The notes under the pieces were generated by a model that ran no database searches, was not told the DNA's origin, and saw nothing but the letters and a program-made list of their open reading frames with translations. From NCBI GenBank assembly GCA_022827785.1, contig JAJEIM010000037.1, positions 40,476 through 104,475 on the forward strand: a stretch of 64,000 bases of DNA, read 5' to 3'. The DNA comes from Acidimicrobiia bacterium (lineage in GTDB: Bacteria > Actinomycetota > Acidimicrobiia > Spongiisociales > Spongiisociaceae). Positions 7,187-15,959 of this stretch are shown in pieces (positions within the stretch are counted from its first letter, which is position 1; each line of letters starts with the position of its first letter). A program made the position numbers and the translations under genes.

Positions 7187-9562
7187 TCAGCCGGGGAGAA
7201 CCGGAGGAAGGGAAGGCTCGGCCATCTCGCATACGGGCTCGTACTTTATCCCGCGCCCGGAGAGCCGATCGAGAACGATCTCCACGGCCTGCACCGTCTC
7301 CGCATTCGGGTGCATCAGGACTATGGACCCGTCCGTGATCCCTTCCAGCAGCCGTCCGGCCACGGTGGGCGCCGCCAGCCCGGCCCAGGCATTGGCGCTG
7401 GCTGTCCAGAGCACCACCCTGAGTCCGTGGGCAGCGGCCCATCCCTCGGTGAACTCGTTGGTGGAACCGTAGGGAGGACGAATGCATGGCGCGGCATGGT
7501 CGCCGAGAAGGTCCTGCGTACGCCCGACCGTCTCATCGAACTCCGCCCGGGTAAGGGTCGCCAGGTCCTCGTGACTCCAGGTGTGGTTCGCCAGCGTGTG
7601 TCCTTCCGAAACGATCCTCTGGATCACATCCGGATATCGCTCCGCCCGCGCTCCGATCACGAAGAAGGTGGCCCGGACGCCGTAGCGACTCAGGACGTCG
7701 AGGAGCAGCGGGGTATACACGGGGTGCGGGCCGTCATCGAACGTCAGGTACACCACGGGGCCCGATCTCCCGACCGATGCCGAAGGGACACTTGCCGGCG
7801 TGTTCTCCAGTCCCCAGCAGCTGACGGTGCCGTCCGTCCTGATCCCGCACGAGAACCGGTGCCCGGCGCTCACTTCCAGGAAACTCCCCGCAGGAGCATC
7901 CGCCTGGCCGAAGAGATCGGAACCCCAGCACGCAACAGAACCGTCAGTCCTCACCCCGCACGAATGGAGCAGACCGGCCGAGATCGAAGTGAACATCCCC
8001 TCCGGCGCCTCCGTTTCGCCGTTGTGGTTGTTACCCCAACAATCGACCGTTCTGTCCGTCCTGATCCCGCACGAGAACCGGTGCCCGGCGCTCACTTCCA
8101 GGAAACTCCCCGCAGGAGCATCCGCCTGGCCGAAGAGATCGGAACCCCAGCACGCAACAGAACCGTCAGTCCTCACCCCGCACGAATGAAGGAGACCGGC
8201 CGAGATCGAAGTGAACATCCCCTCCGGCGCCTCCGCCTGGCCGTAGTAGTTCCTCCCCCAGCAGGCGACTGTCCTGTCGTCCTCGATCCCGCACGAGAAC
8301 CTGTATCCGGCACTTATGGCGAGAAAGCTCTCCGGCGGTGGCTCCAACCAGCGGCCGTTATTACCCCAGCAGACAGTGCTCCTGCCGGTCGTGATGGCGC
8401 AGGTATGCGACCAGCCTGCGGACACCGCCGAGAACTCACCCCCCGGAGGCGACGCCTGACCCGACTCGTCGCTCCCCCAGCAGGCGACACTCCCATCAAC
8501 TCCCACCCCGCACGAATGCCCCCAACCCGCAGAAACCGCCACAAAACCACCCGACGGCGCATCCAACTGACCGTACAGATCACTCCCCCAGCAGACCACC
8601 GACCCGTCCAGCTCAAGACCACACGTATGGGACCAACCGGCCGACACCGCCGAGAACTCACCCCCCGGAGGCGACGCCTGACCCGATCCATCACTCCCCC
8701 AGCAGGCGACACTCCCATCAACCCCGACCCCGCACGAATGCCCCCAACCCGCAGAAACCGCCACAAAACCACCCGACGGCGCATCCAACTGACCTGAACC
8801 GGCACTCCCCCAACAGGCAACGCTCCCATCAACCCCCACCCCGCACGAATGCCCCCAACCCGCAGAAACCGCCACGAAACCACCCGACGGCGCATCCAAC
8901 TGACCGTACAGATCACTCCCCCAGCAGACCACCGACCCGCCCGACTCGATCCCGCAGGTATGTCCCCAGCCGGCGGAAACGGACACGAACCGGCCCGCCG
9001 GAGGCGACGCCTGACCCGAGCTGTCACTTCCCCAGCAAGCGACACTTCGATCAGGCCGGAGCCCGCACGAATGCCCCCAACCAGCGGAAACCGCCACGAA
9101 ACCACCCGACGGCGCATCCAACTGACCGTACAGATCACTCCCCCAGCAGACCACCGACCCGCCCAGCTCGATCCCGCATGTGTGGGAGAAGCCGGCGGCT
9201 ACGGCCTGGAAAGCGCCGCCTGGAGCATCCAGTTTGCGATGATGGTCATCCCCCCAGCAGTGAACAGACCGGTCGGCTCTGATCCCGCAGGTATGTAAGG
9301 CCCCGGACGACACACTCCTCCACTGCTCCGTGTCTGGTTCCGTGAGAACGCCTTGTGAAGTAGGTGTCTCTTCGGCAGCGACACCGGCTGGAGCGCCCTG
9401 GCTCCCTTGCCCGGCGACATTCGTGTCAGCCTCCGGCAATTCATGCGCATGGGCCGTCCGGTCGGCGGGCAACACGAGTAGCAAGCAGATTGCCACCAGC
9501 ATGGCGATGAGAGGGAAGGCATGGGATCGTTGAGATGTCCCACAGTTACTGCCGACTCGCAT
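7187..9562 (-). CDS. Exported protein: 14 RCC1-like repeats plus C-terminal polysaccharide deacetylase (NodB) domain
   Basis: 791 residues from the ATG at 9562, which has GGGAG upstream; a GTG at 9604 would add 14 residues but lacks a ribosome site. A signal peptide (core LIAMLVAICLLLVLPA) is followed by 14 tandem units of 37 residues of the form F-x-AVSAGWGHSCG ... SVACWGS ... GQ-x-APSGG. Each has two conserved cysteines (CG and CWG), and 14 is exactly two seven-bladed propellers. The last ~190 residues are a NodB homology domain with TFDDGP, HTWSHED and RPPYGS, the metal and catalytic motifs of peptidoglycan, chitin or xylan deacetylases. The propellers probably bind a surface glycan or protein; this is inferred. 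Confidence 0.85.
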   Translation of the reverse strand: MRVGSNCGTSQRSHAFPLIAMLVAICLLLVLPADRTAHAHELPEADTNVAGQGSQGAPAGVAAEETPTSQGVLTEPDTEQWRSVSSGALHTCGIRADRSVHCWGDDHHRKLDAPGGAFQAVAAGFSHTCGIELGGSVVCWGSDLYGQLDAPSGGFVAVSAGWGHSCGLRPDRSVACWGSDSSGQASPPAGRFVSVSAGWGHTCGIESGGSVVCWGSDLYGQLDAPSGGFVAVSAGWGHSCGVGVDGSVACWGSAGSGQLDAPSGGFVAVSAGWGHSCGVGVDGSVACWGSDGSGQASPPGGEFSAVSAGWSHTCGLELDGSVVCWGSDLYGQLDAPSGGFVAVSAGWGHSCGVGVDGSVACWGSDESGQASPPGGEFSAVSAGWSHTCAITTGRSTVCWGNNGRWLEPPPESFLAISAGYRFSCGIEDDRTVACWGRNYYGQAEAPEGMFTSISAGLLHSCGVRTDGSVACWGSDLFGQADAPAGSFLEVSAGHRFSCGIRTDRTVDCWGNNHNGETEAPEGMFTSISAGLLHSCGVRTDGSVACWGSDLFGQADAPAGSFLEVSAGHRFSCGIRTDGTVSCWGLENTPASVPSASVGRSGPVVYLTFDDGPHPVYTPLLLDVLSRYGVRATFFVIGARAERYPDVIQRIVSEGHTLANHTWSHEDLATLTRAEFDETVGRTQDLLGDHAAPCIRPPYGSTNEFTEGWAAAHGLRVVLWTASANAWAGLAAPTVAGRLLEGITDGSIVLMHPNAETVQAVEIVLDRLSGRGIKYEPVCEMAEPSLPPVLPG
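7832..8235. repeat. Recent tandem duplication of two RCC1-like units (222-bp period)
   Basis: Bases 7832-8013 recur at 8054-8235 with an offset of exactly 222 bases, which is two 37-codon units. I see only two mismatches over 182 aligned bases, far fewer than between the other units, so repeat pairs 11-12 and 13-14 arose by a recent in-frame duplication. Confidence 0.85.
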
Positions 9563-9611
9563 TGTCCCAGGCTCCCGATCGGAATCCAGTACTTCGACGG
9601 ACACCCGGCGG

Positions 9612-10523
9612 TCAGCCAGCTCGGCGTCGGACCCAGGCGCTGAAACCCACCACCGCGAGGGCGGAGGCGGCGGCCAATCCTACCGGCACGGCCAGATCCG
9701 GACCCGGCGCCCCGAGGGTGGTAGCGCCGGCCCCGGTCTCGTCGCCGAGTCCGGCGGGCCATGGCCACAGGATGCGGAACGAGCCGAGCATCAGGCCGAT
9801 CATGGCGGCTACCACCAGATCGTGGTGCTGATCCAGCAACCGGTGGAGGAACCGGGAGAAGAGTCCCAGCCCGACGGCCGCTCCGATTGCGAAACCGGCC
9901 AGATGGGCGAGACGGGCGTCATTGATGGTCGCGAGTACGTGCTGGTACATGCCTATCGCCAGCAGCAGGAACGATCCGCTCACACCGGGCAGGATGAACG
10001 CGCAGATGGCCAGGGCGCCGGCACCCACGAATACATACCAGCGCGGGTCGGCGATCACTGACGACCGCAACCCGAACAGGACGAAGGAGGCGACGCCGAC
10101 CATCCCCGCCACCGTGCCGTGGAGGACACCCGGCTCGCGGATGATCCGCCACGCCACCCAGACGGACCCGGCGATGAGGCCGAAGAAGACGGCGGCCATC
10201 CGGACGGGATGGTCCCGTAACAAGTCCTCCACCACCCGGGCCAGCGAGAGGACCGCGATAGCCGCGCCCGCCACGACCGGGGCCAGGAAACACCACTCGA
10301 CCCGTCCCGCGGCCCGCAGGGCGCCCCTGAAGTCCCCCTTCAATGCTCTCCCGGCCGCGAGGGCGCCGGAACCGACCGCGGACACCAGGCGCGGGTAGAT
10401 GCCTGTGACCAGTGCCACCGTCCCGCCCGACACTCCTGGGACCAGGTCAGCCGATCCGATCGCGAAACCGCGGAGAGCCAGGAGCACCAGGCCGGTGACG
10501 GACGGACGGACGGGACGGTTCAC
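9612..10523 (-). CDS. DUF368 membrane protein, probable undecaprenyl-phosphate transporter
   Basis: 303 residues, strongly hydrophobic with about eight membrane segments. The N-terminal signature RGFAIGSADLVPGVSGGT and a second inverted-repeat-like ILPGVSGSFLLLAIGMYQ are the DUF368 hallmarks. Members of this family (PopT) were shown in other bacteria to return the undecaprenyl-phosphate carrier across the membrane during cell-wall synthesis, so the same role is likely here. It precedes the propeller-deacetylase gene by some 50 bases on the same strand, which may link lipid-carrier recycling to cell-surface glycan work, though this is speculative. Confidence 0.82.
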   Translation of the reverse strand: MNRPVRPSVTGLVLLALRGFAIGSADLVPGVSGGTVALVTGIYPRLVSAVGSGALAAGRALKGDFRGALRAAGRVEWCFLAPVVAGAAIAVLSLARVVEDLLRDHPVRMAAVFFGLIAGSVWVAWRIIREPGVLHGTVAGMVGVASFVLFGLRSSVIADPRWYVFVGAGALAICAFILPGVSGSFLLLAIGMYQHVLATINDARLAHLAGFAIGAAVGLGLFSRFLHRLLDQHHDLVVAAMIGLMLGSFRILWPWPAGLGDETGAGATTLGAPGPDLAVPVGLAAASALAVVGFSAWVRRRAG

Positions 10524-10562
10524 GTGCGTCGCCCACCGTGATGTGCAATCACGAGACCGGCC

Positions 10563-11624
10563 TCATACCGAGAACCGCACCATCATCACGTCCCCGTCCC
10601 GGACCCGGTAGTCCCTGCCTTCGACCCGCACGGCGCCGCTCGACCTGGCCTTCGCCCAGCCGCCGCACGCGATCACCCCGCTGATCGTGGCCACCTCGGC
10701 CCGGATGAATCCCCGCTCCATATCCGAATGGATCCGGCCTGCCGCCTCCCGTGCCCCGGTCCCGGCGGGAACCGTCCATGCCCTGGCGTCCCTGCGGTTG
10801 ACCGTGTAGAAAGTGACCAGCCCGAGCGCGTCGTAGACGGTCCGCACCACCCGGGCCGTTGCCCCCTCTCCCAGACCGAGTCCCTCGTAGACCTCGGCTC
10901 GCTGGGACGCCTCCAGGCCGGCCACCTCCTCCTCGATGAGGGCCGAGACCGCCAGTACCGGATCGGTGGCGGGTACAGCCTGACGAACCTGTCCGACCAG
11001 CATGTTGTGATCGGCATCGTCCTCGGAGACGTTGACGACCCAAGCGCACGGAAGCAGGCTCAGGGGCGCCATGTCCCGGAATGCCCGTAGCTCGATGTCC
11101 GACCAGGCCGGTTGCCGCAGTGGGGTTCCCTCGCCCAGCTGCTCCGCCGCCCTTGCGATCGCTCCGGCCACCGGGCGCAGGGACGGGTCGGCGGCGGCCT
11201 CCTTCAGGAGGCGCTCGTTGCGGCGCTCGAACATCTCGAAGTCCGACATGGCCACCTCCACCAACAGGTCCTCGGCCTGGACGACCGGATCCGTCCCGTG
11301 CTCATCGACCGGGACCGCACCCGAGTCGTGAGCCCGCACCACCGCCAGGAGCAGGTCGGGCTCGCGTCCCGCACCGAGCCCCCGGATCGAACCGGACCGG
11401 ACGGCCGGGAGGTCGACCAGTTCCAGGCCGGCGTGGGTGATCCGGCGCGAGTTCTCCAGGACCGCGAGTCGCTCGAGGCGGGAGTCGGGCACCTTGACCG
11501 TCCCGACATTCGGTTCGGTGGTGGTGTATGGGTGTGGCGCGGTGAACGCCTCCAGACCGGTCAGGGCGTTGAACAGCGTGGTCTTGCCGACGTTGGGAAA
11601 GCCGAGGAGGCCGGCGCGGGTCAT
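10563..11624 (-). CDS. ychF: YchF-type Obg-family ATPase, divergent switch region
   Basis: 353 residues. The P-loop GFPNVGKTT lies at residues 8-16, and the C-terminal TGS domain is well kept (ARAWTVPAGTGAREAAGRIH, ERGFIRAEV, VRDGDVMMVRFSV). YchF proteins hydrolyse ATP, bind ribosomes and affect stress responses. The family's switch II motif (usually DIAGLVKGAS..GEGLGN) is here LVDLPAVRSGSIRGLGAG, and the usual NVNED base-recognition motif reads NVSED. It is therefore a diverged YchF, or a paralogue, whose catalysis may differ. It is divergent from gpsA across 86 bases. Confidence 0.78.
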   Translation of the reverse strand: MTRAGLLGFPNVGKTTLFNALTGLEAFTAPHPYTTTEPNVGTVKVPDSRLERLAVLENSRRITHAGLELVDLPAVRSGSIRGLGAGREPDLLLAVVRAHDSGAVPVDEHGTDPVVQAEDLLVEVAMSDFEMFERRNERLLKEAAADPSLRPVAGAIARAAEQLGEGTPLRQPAWSDIELRAFRDMAPLSLLPCAWVVNVSEDDADHNMLVGQVRQAVPATDPVLAVSALIEEEVAGLEASQRAEVYEGLGLGEGATARVVRTVYDALGLVTFYTVNRRDARAWTVPAGTGAREAAGRIHSDMERGFIRAEVATISGVIACGGWAKARSSGAVRVEGRDYRVRDGDVMMVRFSV

Positions 11625-11710
11625 GAACCGCTGAGGGTACCCACAAATCGCTCCGGTTTGGACGTGCTGGCACCGGCGGACGGGTGGATAACCATCTACG
11701 ATTGCCTGTC

Positions 11711-12721
11711 ATGCGCTTAGCGGTGATCGGGGCGGGGTCGTGGGGAACGGCCATAGCGAGGCTCGCCTCGGCCAACGCCTCCGTGGGGTTGTGGACCCGG
11801 CGAGCCGAGTTGGCCGCGGCCATCAACACCGACCGGGAGAACGCCGAATACCTTCCGGGGGTTCGCCTACCTGACCAGATCACCGCCACCACCGATTTCA
11901 CGCGGGCCGTGAGCGGAGCGGCGGCGGTGCTGGTGGCGGTTCCGTCACACGGCTACCGGGACGTCCTGGAGAAGGCGAGCGGCATCATCCCGACCTCCAT
12001 ACCGGTCATCAGCCTCGCCAAGGGCATCGAGGTGGCCACCGGCCTGCGCATGTCCGAGGTCACTCTGGAGGTGCTCGACGGTCACGATCCGAGCCGGGTC
12101 GGGGCACTGTCCGGCCCGAACCTGTCGGAAGAGATCATGCAAGGCCAACCGGCCGCCACGGTCCTGTCCATGGCCGACCGGAGGGTGGGCCAGGAGATCC
12201 AGTCCATCCTCGGCACACCCCGGTTCCGGGTGTACACCAACCCGGACCTCATCGGGGTGGAGGTGGCCGGCGCCACCAAGAACGTCATGGCCCTGGCGGC
12301 AGGAGTGTCGCTGGGCATGGGATTCGGCATGAACACCATGGCCGGCCTGGCGACGCGCGGTCTGGCGGAGATGACCCGCCTAGGCGTCGTTCTCGGGGGC
12401 GAGGCTCTCACGTTCGGAGGTCTCGCCGGAGTGGGTGATCTCATGGCGACCTGCGGGAGCCCGAGCAGCCGCAACAACCGCGTGGGTTACCAGCTCGGTA
12501 AGGGACGCAGGATCGGTGAGATCACCTCGGGGATGAAGACGGTCGCCGAGGCGGTGCGGACCACCGAGGCCGTCCTCCAGCTCGCAGCCCGGCACGGCGT
12601 GGAGATGCCGATCGCCGAGGCGGTGGGCAGGATCCTCTACCAGGATGAGACCGCCCTGCAGGCGATGAAGAGGCTCATGGAGCGGGCGCCGACGCAGGAA
12701 GGCCACGGCATCGTCGCCTGA
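11711..12721 (+). CDS. gpsA: NAD(P)H-dependent glycerol-3-phosphate dehydrogenase
   Basis: 336 residues. It reduces dihydroxyacetone phosphate to sn-glycerol-3-phosphate for phospholipid synthesis. The ATG at 11711 puts the Rossmann motif GAGSWGTA at residues 7-14, as is normal for GpsA; a GTG nine codons earlier is in frame but less likely. Further family marks are SLAKGIE, SGPNLSEEI, the catalytic lysine in GATKNVMALAAG, and GLGDL-like AGVGDLMATCGSPSSRN. It stands alone between ychF (divergent) and the NIPSNAP gene. Confidence 0.93.
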   Translation: MRLAVIGAGSWGTAIARLASANASVGLWTRRAELAAAINTDRENAEYLPGVRLPDQITATTDFTRAVSGAAAVLVAVPSHGYRDVLEKASGIIPTSIPVISLAKGIEVATGLRMSEVTLEVLDGHDPSRVGALSGPNLSEEIMQGQPAATVLSMADRRVGQEIQSILGTPRFRVYTNPDLIGVEVAGATKNVMALAAGVSLGMGFGMNTMAGLATRGLAEMTRLGVVLGGEALTFGGLAGVGDLMATCGSPSSRNNRVGYQLGKGRRIGEITSGMKTVAEAVRTTEAVLQLAARHGVEMPIAEAVGRILYQDETALQAMKRLMERAPTQEGHGIVA

Positions 12722-12791
12722 GGACCGCTCCACCGGCTCGCAATCAGGAACCGCCCGGACCGGATCGGAAGCACCGCTGTACGATGGGGGC

Positions 12792-13082
12792 ATGAGCGCC
12801 CAACTTCGCATCTATGACATCAAGCCCGGGATGATGGAAGAGTTCGCGGCCAAGGTGGATGAAGAGTTGCTACCCATCCGCCTGGACCATGGCTTCCGCC
12901 GCAGCGGTCCGTGGATCGTTGAAGAGTCCTACCAGTACGTCTGGATCGTCCACCACGACGGTGAGGAGCCCTTCGACGAAGTCGACAAGCGCTACTACGC
13001 CGATCCTCGCCGCGGTGAGATGTCGTTCAACCCCATGGACTACATCACCAGGGTCGACGCCAGGATGCTCACGGCTCTTTGA
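12792..13082 (+). CDS. NIPSNAP-family small protein
   Basis: 96 residues, starting SAQLRIYDIKPGMMEEF and ending with the dimeric alpha-beta-barrel layout of the NIPSNAP family. The ATG follows GGGGG. No catalytic residues are defined for bacterial members; they are usually cytoplasmic and of unknown role. The gene is 70 bases past gpsA on the same strand and convergent with the aldo/keto reductase. Confidence 0.65.
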   Translation: MSAQLRIYDIKPGMMEEFAAKVDEELLPIRLDHGFRRSGPWIVEESYQYVWIVHHDGEEPFDEVDKRYYADPRRGEMSFNPMDYITRVDARMLTAL

Positions 13083-13193
13083 CGTTTAGTTTCAAGGCCG
13101 GCGTAAGTGATGGAACGGACCGGTCCTGGCTTGCCGATAGCTTCGCTGCAACGGATCGCCCGCCCTTGAAGAACAGTCCTCCTCGCCGCGGAG

Positions 13194-14135
13194 TCAACCG
13201 GAAACCTCGTCCAGCACCGCCAACTCGTCCGCAGTGAGCGCCAGGGTCGGGTAGTCGAGCAGCGCGTCCAGTTGCTCGGGGTTGCGGACTCCGGCCAGCG
13301 GCGCCGCAACTCCCGGTTGGGCTGCCACCCATGCCAGCGCGACGGAGGCGAGCGTGACTCCGTGCGACTCCGATATCTTCTCCATCACGGCGAGGATGCG
13401 CCTTCCCTGGTCGTTCAGGTAGGCAGAGGCGGTGCCGGCCCTCGGACTGTCTACCTGGCCGCCCGATGTGTACTTGCCGGTCAGGAAACCGACGGCGAGG
13501 ACGTAATAGGGCAGGAATGCCCATCCCTCCCGGCGGGCGATCGGGAGGGTGGTCTGCTCGACACCCCTCTCGACCAGGCTGTACATCTGCTGCAGGGCGA
13601 TCGGACGGTGGTATCCGCCGGCCTCCGTGACCCCCACCCATTCCTCCAGCCGTTCGGCCGAGTAGTTGGAGAGGCCCAGGTACCGGACCTTGCCCTCGTC
13701 CGCCAACTCCGACAGGGCGCCTACGCTCTCCTCGATCGGTGTGTCGGGGTCGTCGTAGTGGGCGTAGTAGAGGTCGATGACGTCGACGCCCAGACGCCGG
13801 AGAGAGGCTTCGACGGCGGCCCTGATCGTGGCGGGGGCCAGACCCTTGTATTCGGGATGGTGGCTGACCTTGGTGGCGATCACCATGTCGTCGCGGTTGC
13901 GCCGGGCCTTCATCCACCTGCCGATGATGTTCTCGCTCTCACCTCCCGCGTTTCCGGGCGCCCAGGCCGAATACGAGTCGGCGGTGTCGATAAAGTTCCC
14001 GCCGGCGGCCGCGTAGGCGTCCAGGATGGCGAAGGAAGTGGGCTCGTCGGCCGTCCAACCGAGCGTGTTCGTTCCAAGGCCCAGCGGGAATATCTCCAGA
14101 TCGGAGCCGTTGAGTTGTCGTCGCGGTGGATTCAT
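13194..14135 (-). CDS. Aldo/keto reductase
   Basis: About 313 residues of a TIM-barrel NADPH-dependent oxidoreductase. The catalytic tetrad is visible: D in FIDTADSYS, Y in the same segment (YS), K in VIATKVSHH and H in DLYYAHYDD. The NADP-binding end has PLAGVRNPEQL. The start at 14135 (or the GTG one codon before) follows AGGAGG; the frame stays open 22 codons further upstream without a ribosome site. The layout resembles the AKR11/YajO-like general-stress or sugar aldehyde reductases. It is divergent from herA. Confidence 0.88.
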   Translation of the reverse strand: MNPPRRQLNGSDLEIFPLGLGTNTLGWTADEPTSFAILDAYAAAGGNFIDTADSYSAWAPGNAGGESENIIGRWMKARRNRDDMVIATKVSHHPEYKGLAPATIRAAVEASLRRLGVDVIDLYYAHYDDPDTPIEESVGALSELADEGKVRYLGLSNYSAERLEEWVGVTEAGGYHRPIALQQMYSLVERGVEQTTLPIARREGWAFLPYYVLAVGFLTGKYTSGGQVDSPRAGTASAYLNDQGRRILAVMEKISESHGVTLASVALAWVAAQPGVAAPLAGVRNPEQLDALLDYPTLALTADELAVLDEVSG

Positions 14136-14211
14136 CACTGGGGCAGCCTCCTCATGTGGCATCCCGTATTCAAGCAACCGGCGGCGGTCCATCCGTGTCA
14201 CTGCCGCATGT

Positions 14212-14217
14212 CATAAT
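14212..14217 (+). promoter_or_regulatory. Possible -10 element of a leaderless herA transcript
   Basis: CATAAT ends seven bases before the GTG start of herA at 14224, and no ribosome-binding site precedes that start. The spacing suits a transcript that begins at the start codon, common in actinobacteria. No good -35 box is seen. Confidence 0.35.
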
Positions 14218-14223
14218 CGGCTG

Positions 14224-15951
14224 GTGGAGAATCAGACCGTAGGACGGGTGCTCGGCACCGACGATTCGACCCCGCTGGAGTTCTGGGTGGCGGTCGCGAA
14301 CGGTCAGCACCTCCAACTTGACGACATCATCGCGCTCGACCGCATTTTGCCGACCGGCGAGAAGGTCTCGATCTACGGAATCGTAGGACAGGTACGGGCA
14401 CGCCACGAAGGGGCTCGGTTCGACTCCGACGTGTTCCTGATCGCCGATGGCGTCCTGCCCGCGGACGTGTCGGAGGCAGCGCAGATCCAGGTCACCCGGG
14501 TCGTACCGGAAACGTTCGTTCCGCCGTTGCCGGGCTCCGAAGTGCGGAAGGCCGTCGGCGCCGAACGCGACGAGGCGCTCGACATGGTCGAGGTCGAACA
14601 CAGGTTGCCCGCCGGGCTCACGCGGGACGGCCAACCGGTGATGCTCGACCTCGAGTTCATCGACGGCACAAAGGGCGCCCACGTCAACATCTCGGGAATC
14701 TCCGGTGTCGCCACCAAGACCAGCTACGCGACGTTCCTGCTCTACTCGCTGTTCAACTCGGGTGTCCTCGGCGCGGCGGCCACGAACACCAAGGGGCTCA
14801 TCTTCAACGTGAAGGGCGAGGACCTCCTCTTCCTCGACCATGCCAACACCCGCGTAGATGAGAAGGACCGGGAGCGCTACGCGGCGCTCGGACTCGAAGC
14901 CGGGCCGTTCCGCTCCATGAGGGTGCTTGCCCCTCCGCGCAAGGGTGATCCCAACGGCACGCCGGCCACCGGGGCGCGCACCACCGGCGTGCGCCCGCTG
15001 TACTGGACGGTCGCCCAGTTCTGCGAACAGGGCTTGCTGCCATTCCTGTTCGCCGACGCCGAGGACGAGCGCCAGCAGTACACCATCGTGGTGCAGTCGG
15101 TCACGGCCCAGCTGCAGCGCTGTGCCAGGCAGTCCCATACCGCTGATGGCGCCGTGCGGATCGACGGGAGGACGGCGCGGACGTTCTCCCAGCTCGTCAG
15201 CATCGTTTGTGACAAGCTGCTCCCGGAGGACCCGGACGAGGACGCCGATCCACAATGGACCGGGCGGTCGATCTACACCGGGACGATCAACGCGTTCGTG
15301 CGCCGCCTCTCGTCCGCCGAGCGCCACGTCGGGCACCTCATACGGGCCGACATCGACGACGCCGAAACCCACGCCATCGACCTCGACTCCCAGCAGGTGA
15401 CGGTGGTCGACCTGCACATGCTCCATGACCGGGCGAAGCGCTTCGTGGTGGGCGTGGTGCTCCGGCAGGCGTTCGAGGCGAAGGAGGCGGCCGGCACCGC
15501 CGAGCCCTTGCAGTTCGTGGTCCTGGACGAGTTGAACAAGTACGCGCCACGCGATTCTTCAAGCCCGATCAAGGAGATCCTGCTCGACGTGGCGGAGCGG
15601 GGCCGCAGTCTCGGGATGATCCTCATCGGCGCCCAGCAGACGGCCAGCGAGGTGGAGCGGCGGGTCGTCTCGAACTCCGCGGTGCGGGTGGTCGGCCGGC
15701 TCGACGCTGCCGAGGCCGGGCGGGAGCAGTACGGGTTCCTGCCCGCGGTCCAGCGGCAGCGGGCGACGATCCTCAAGCCCGGCTCCATGTTCGTCTCCCA
15801 ACCGCGTCTTCCCGTCCCCGTCCTGCTCGAGTTCCCGTTCCCGGCGTGGGCCACCCGGGTCGCCGAGGCCGACCTGAGCGGTGGAGCCGGCGATGGGTCG
15901 GCAGGCGGACCGCAGGACCAGCCCGCCGACCCCTTCGACGGGCTCGTCTGA
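14224..15951 (+). CDS. herA: HerA-type bipolar DNA translocase
   Basis: 575 residues of the FtsK-HerA superfamily. The N-terminal ~110 residues form a HAS-barrel-like domain (LDDIIALDRILPTGEKVSIYGIVGQV). The motor has a P-loop-like GISGVATKTS at 158-167, with K165-T166 but a threonine where the usual glycine precedes the lysine, and a Walker B VVLDEL at 432-437, followed by an IGAQQTAS sensor segment. HerA hexamers pump DNA ends into the NurA nuclease and work with Mre11-Rad50. Start chosen at the GTG at 14224; the frame extends upstream only through the neighbour's antisense. It leads an operon with sbcD, sbcC and a NurA-like gene, with 8-base and overlapping junctions. Confidence 0.85.
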   Translation: MENQTVGRVLGTDDSTPLEFWVAVANGQHLQLDDIIALDRILPTGEKVSIYGIVGQVRARHEGARFDSDVFLIADGVLPADVSEAAQIQVTRVVPETFVPPLPGSEVRKAVGAERDEALDMVEVEHRLPAGLTRDGQPVMLDLEFIDGTKGAHVNISGISGVATKTSYATFLLYSLFNSGVLGAAATNTKGLIFNVKGEDLLFLDHANTRVDEKDRERYAALGLEAGPFRSMRVLAPPRKGDPNGTPATGARTTGVRPLYWTVAQFCEQGLLPFLFADAEDERQQYTIVVQSVTAQLQRCARQSHTADGAVRIDGRTARTFSQLVSIVCDKLLPEDPDEDADPQWTGRSIYTGTINAFVRRLSSAERHVGHLIRADIDDAETHAIDLDSQQVTVVDLHMLHDRAKRFVVGVVLRQAFEAKEAAGTAEPLQFVVLDELNKYAPRDSSSPIKEILLDVAERGRSLGMILIGAQQTASEVERRVVSNSAVRVVGRLDAAEAGREQYGFLPAVQRQRATILKPGSMFVSQPRLPVPVLLEFPFPAWATRVAEADLSGGAGDGSAGGPQDQPADPFDGLV

Positions 15952-15959
15952 GACCGGCC

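Noticed and set aside
6449..8797. A 782-codon plus-strand open frame opposite the cytochrome and propeller genes
   Set aside because: It is the antisense of repetitive Thr-rich and RCC1-like coding DNA. Its translation is poly-Val and repeat shadows, with no ribosome site.
8460..9160. Regularly spaced ~111-bp and 222-bp repeats that look CRISPR-like in outline
   Set aside because: The repeats are contiguous codons of the 37-residue RCC1-like units with no unique spacers.
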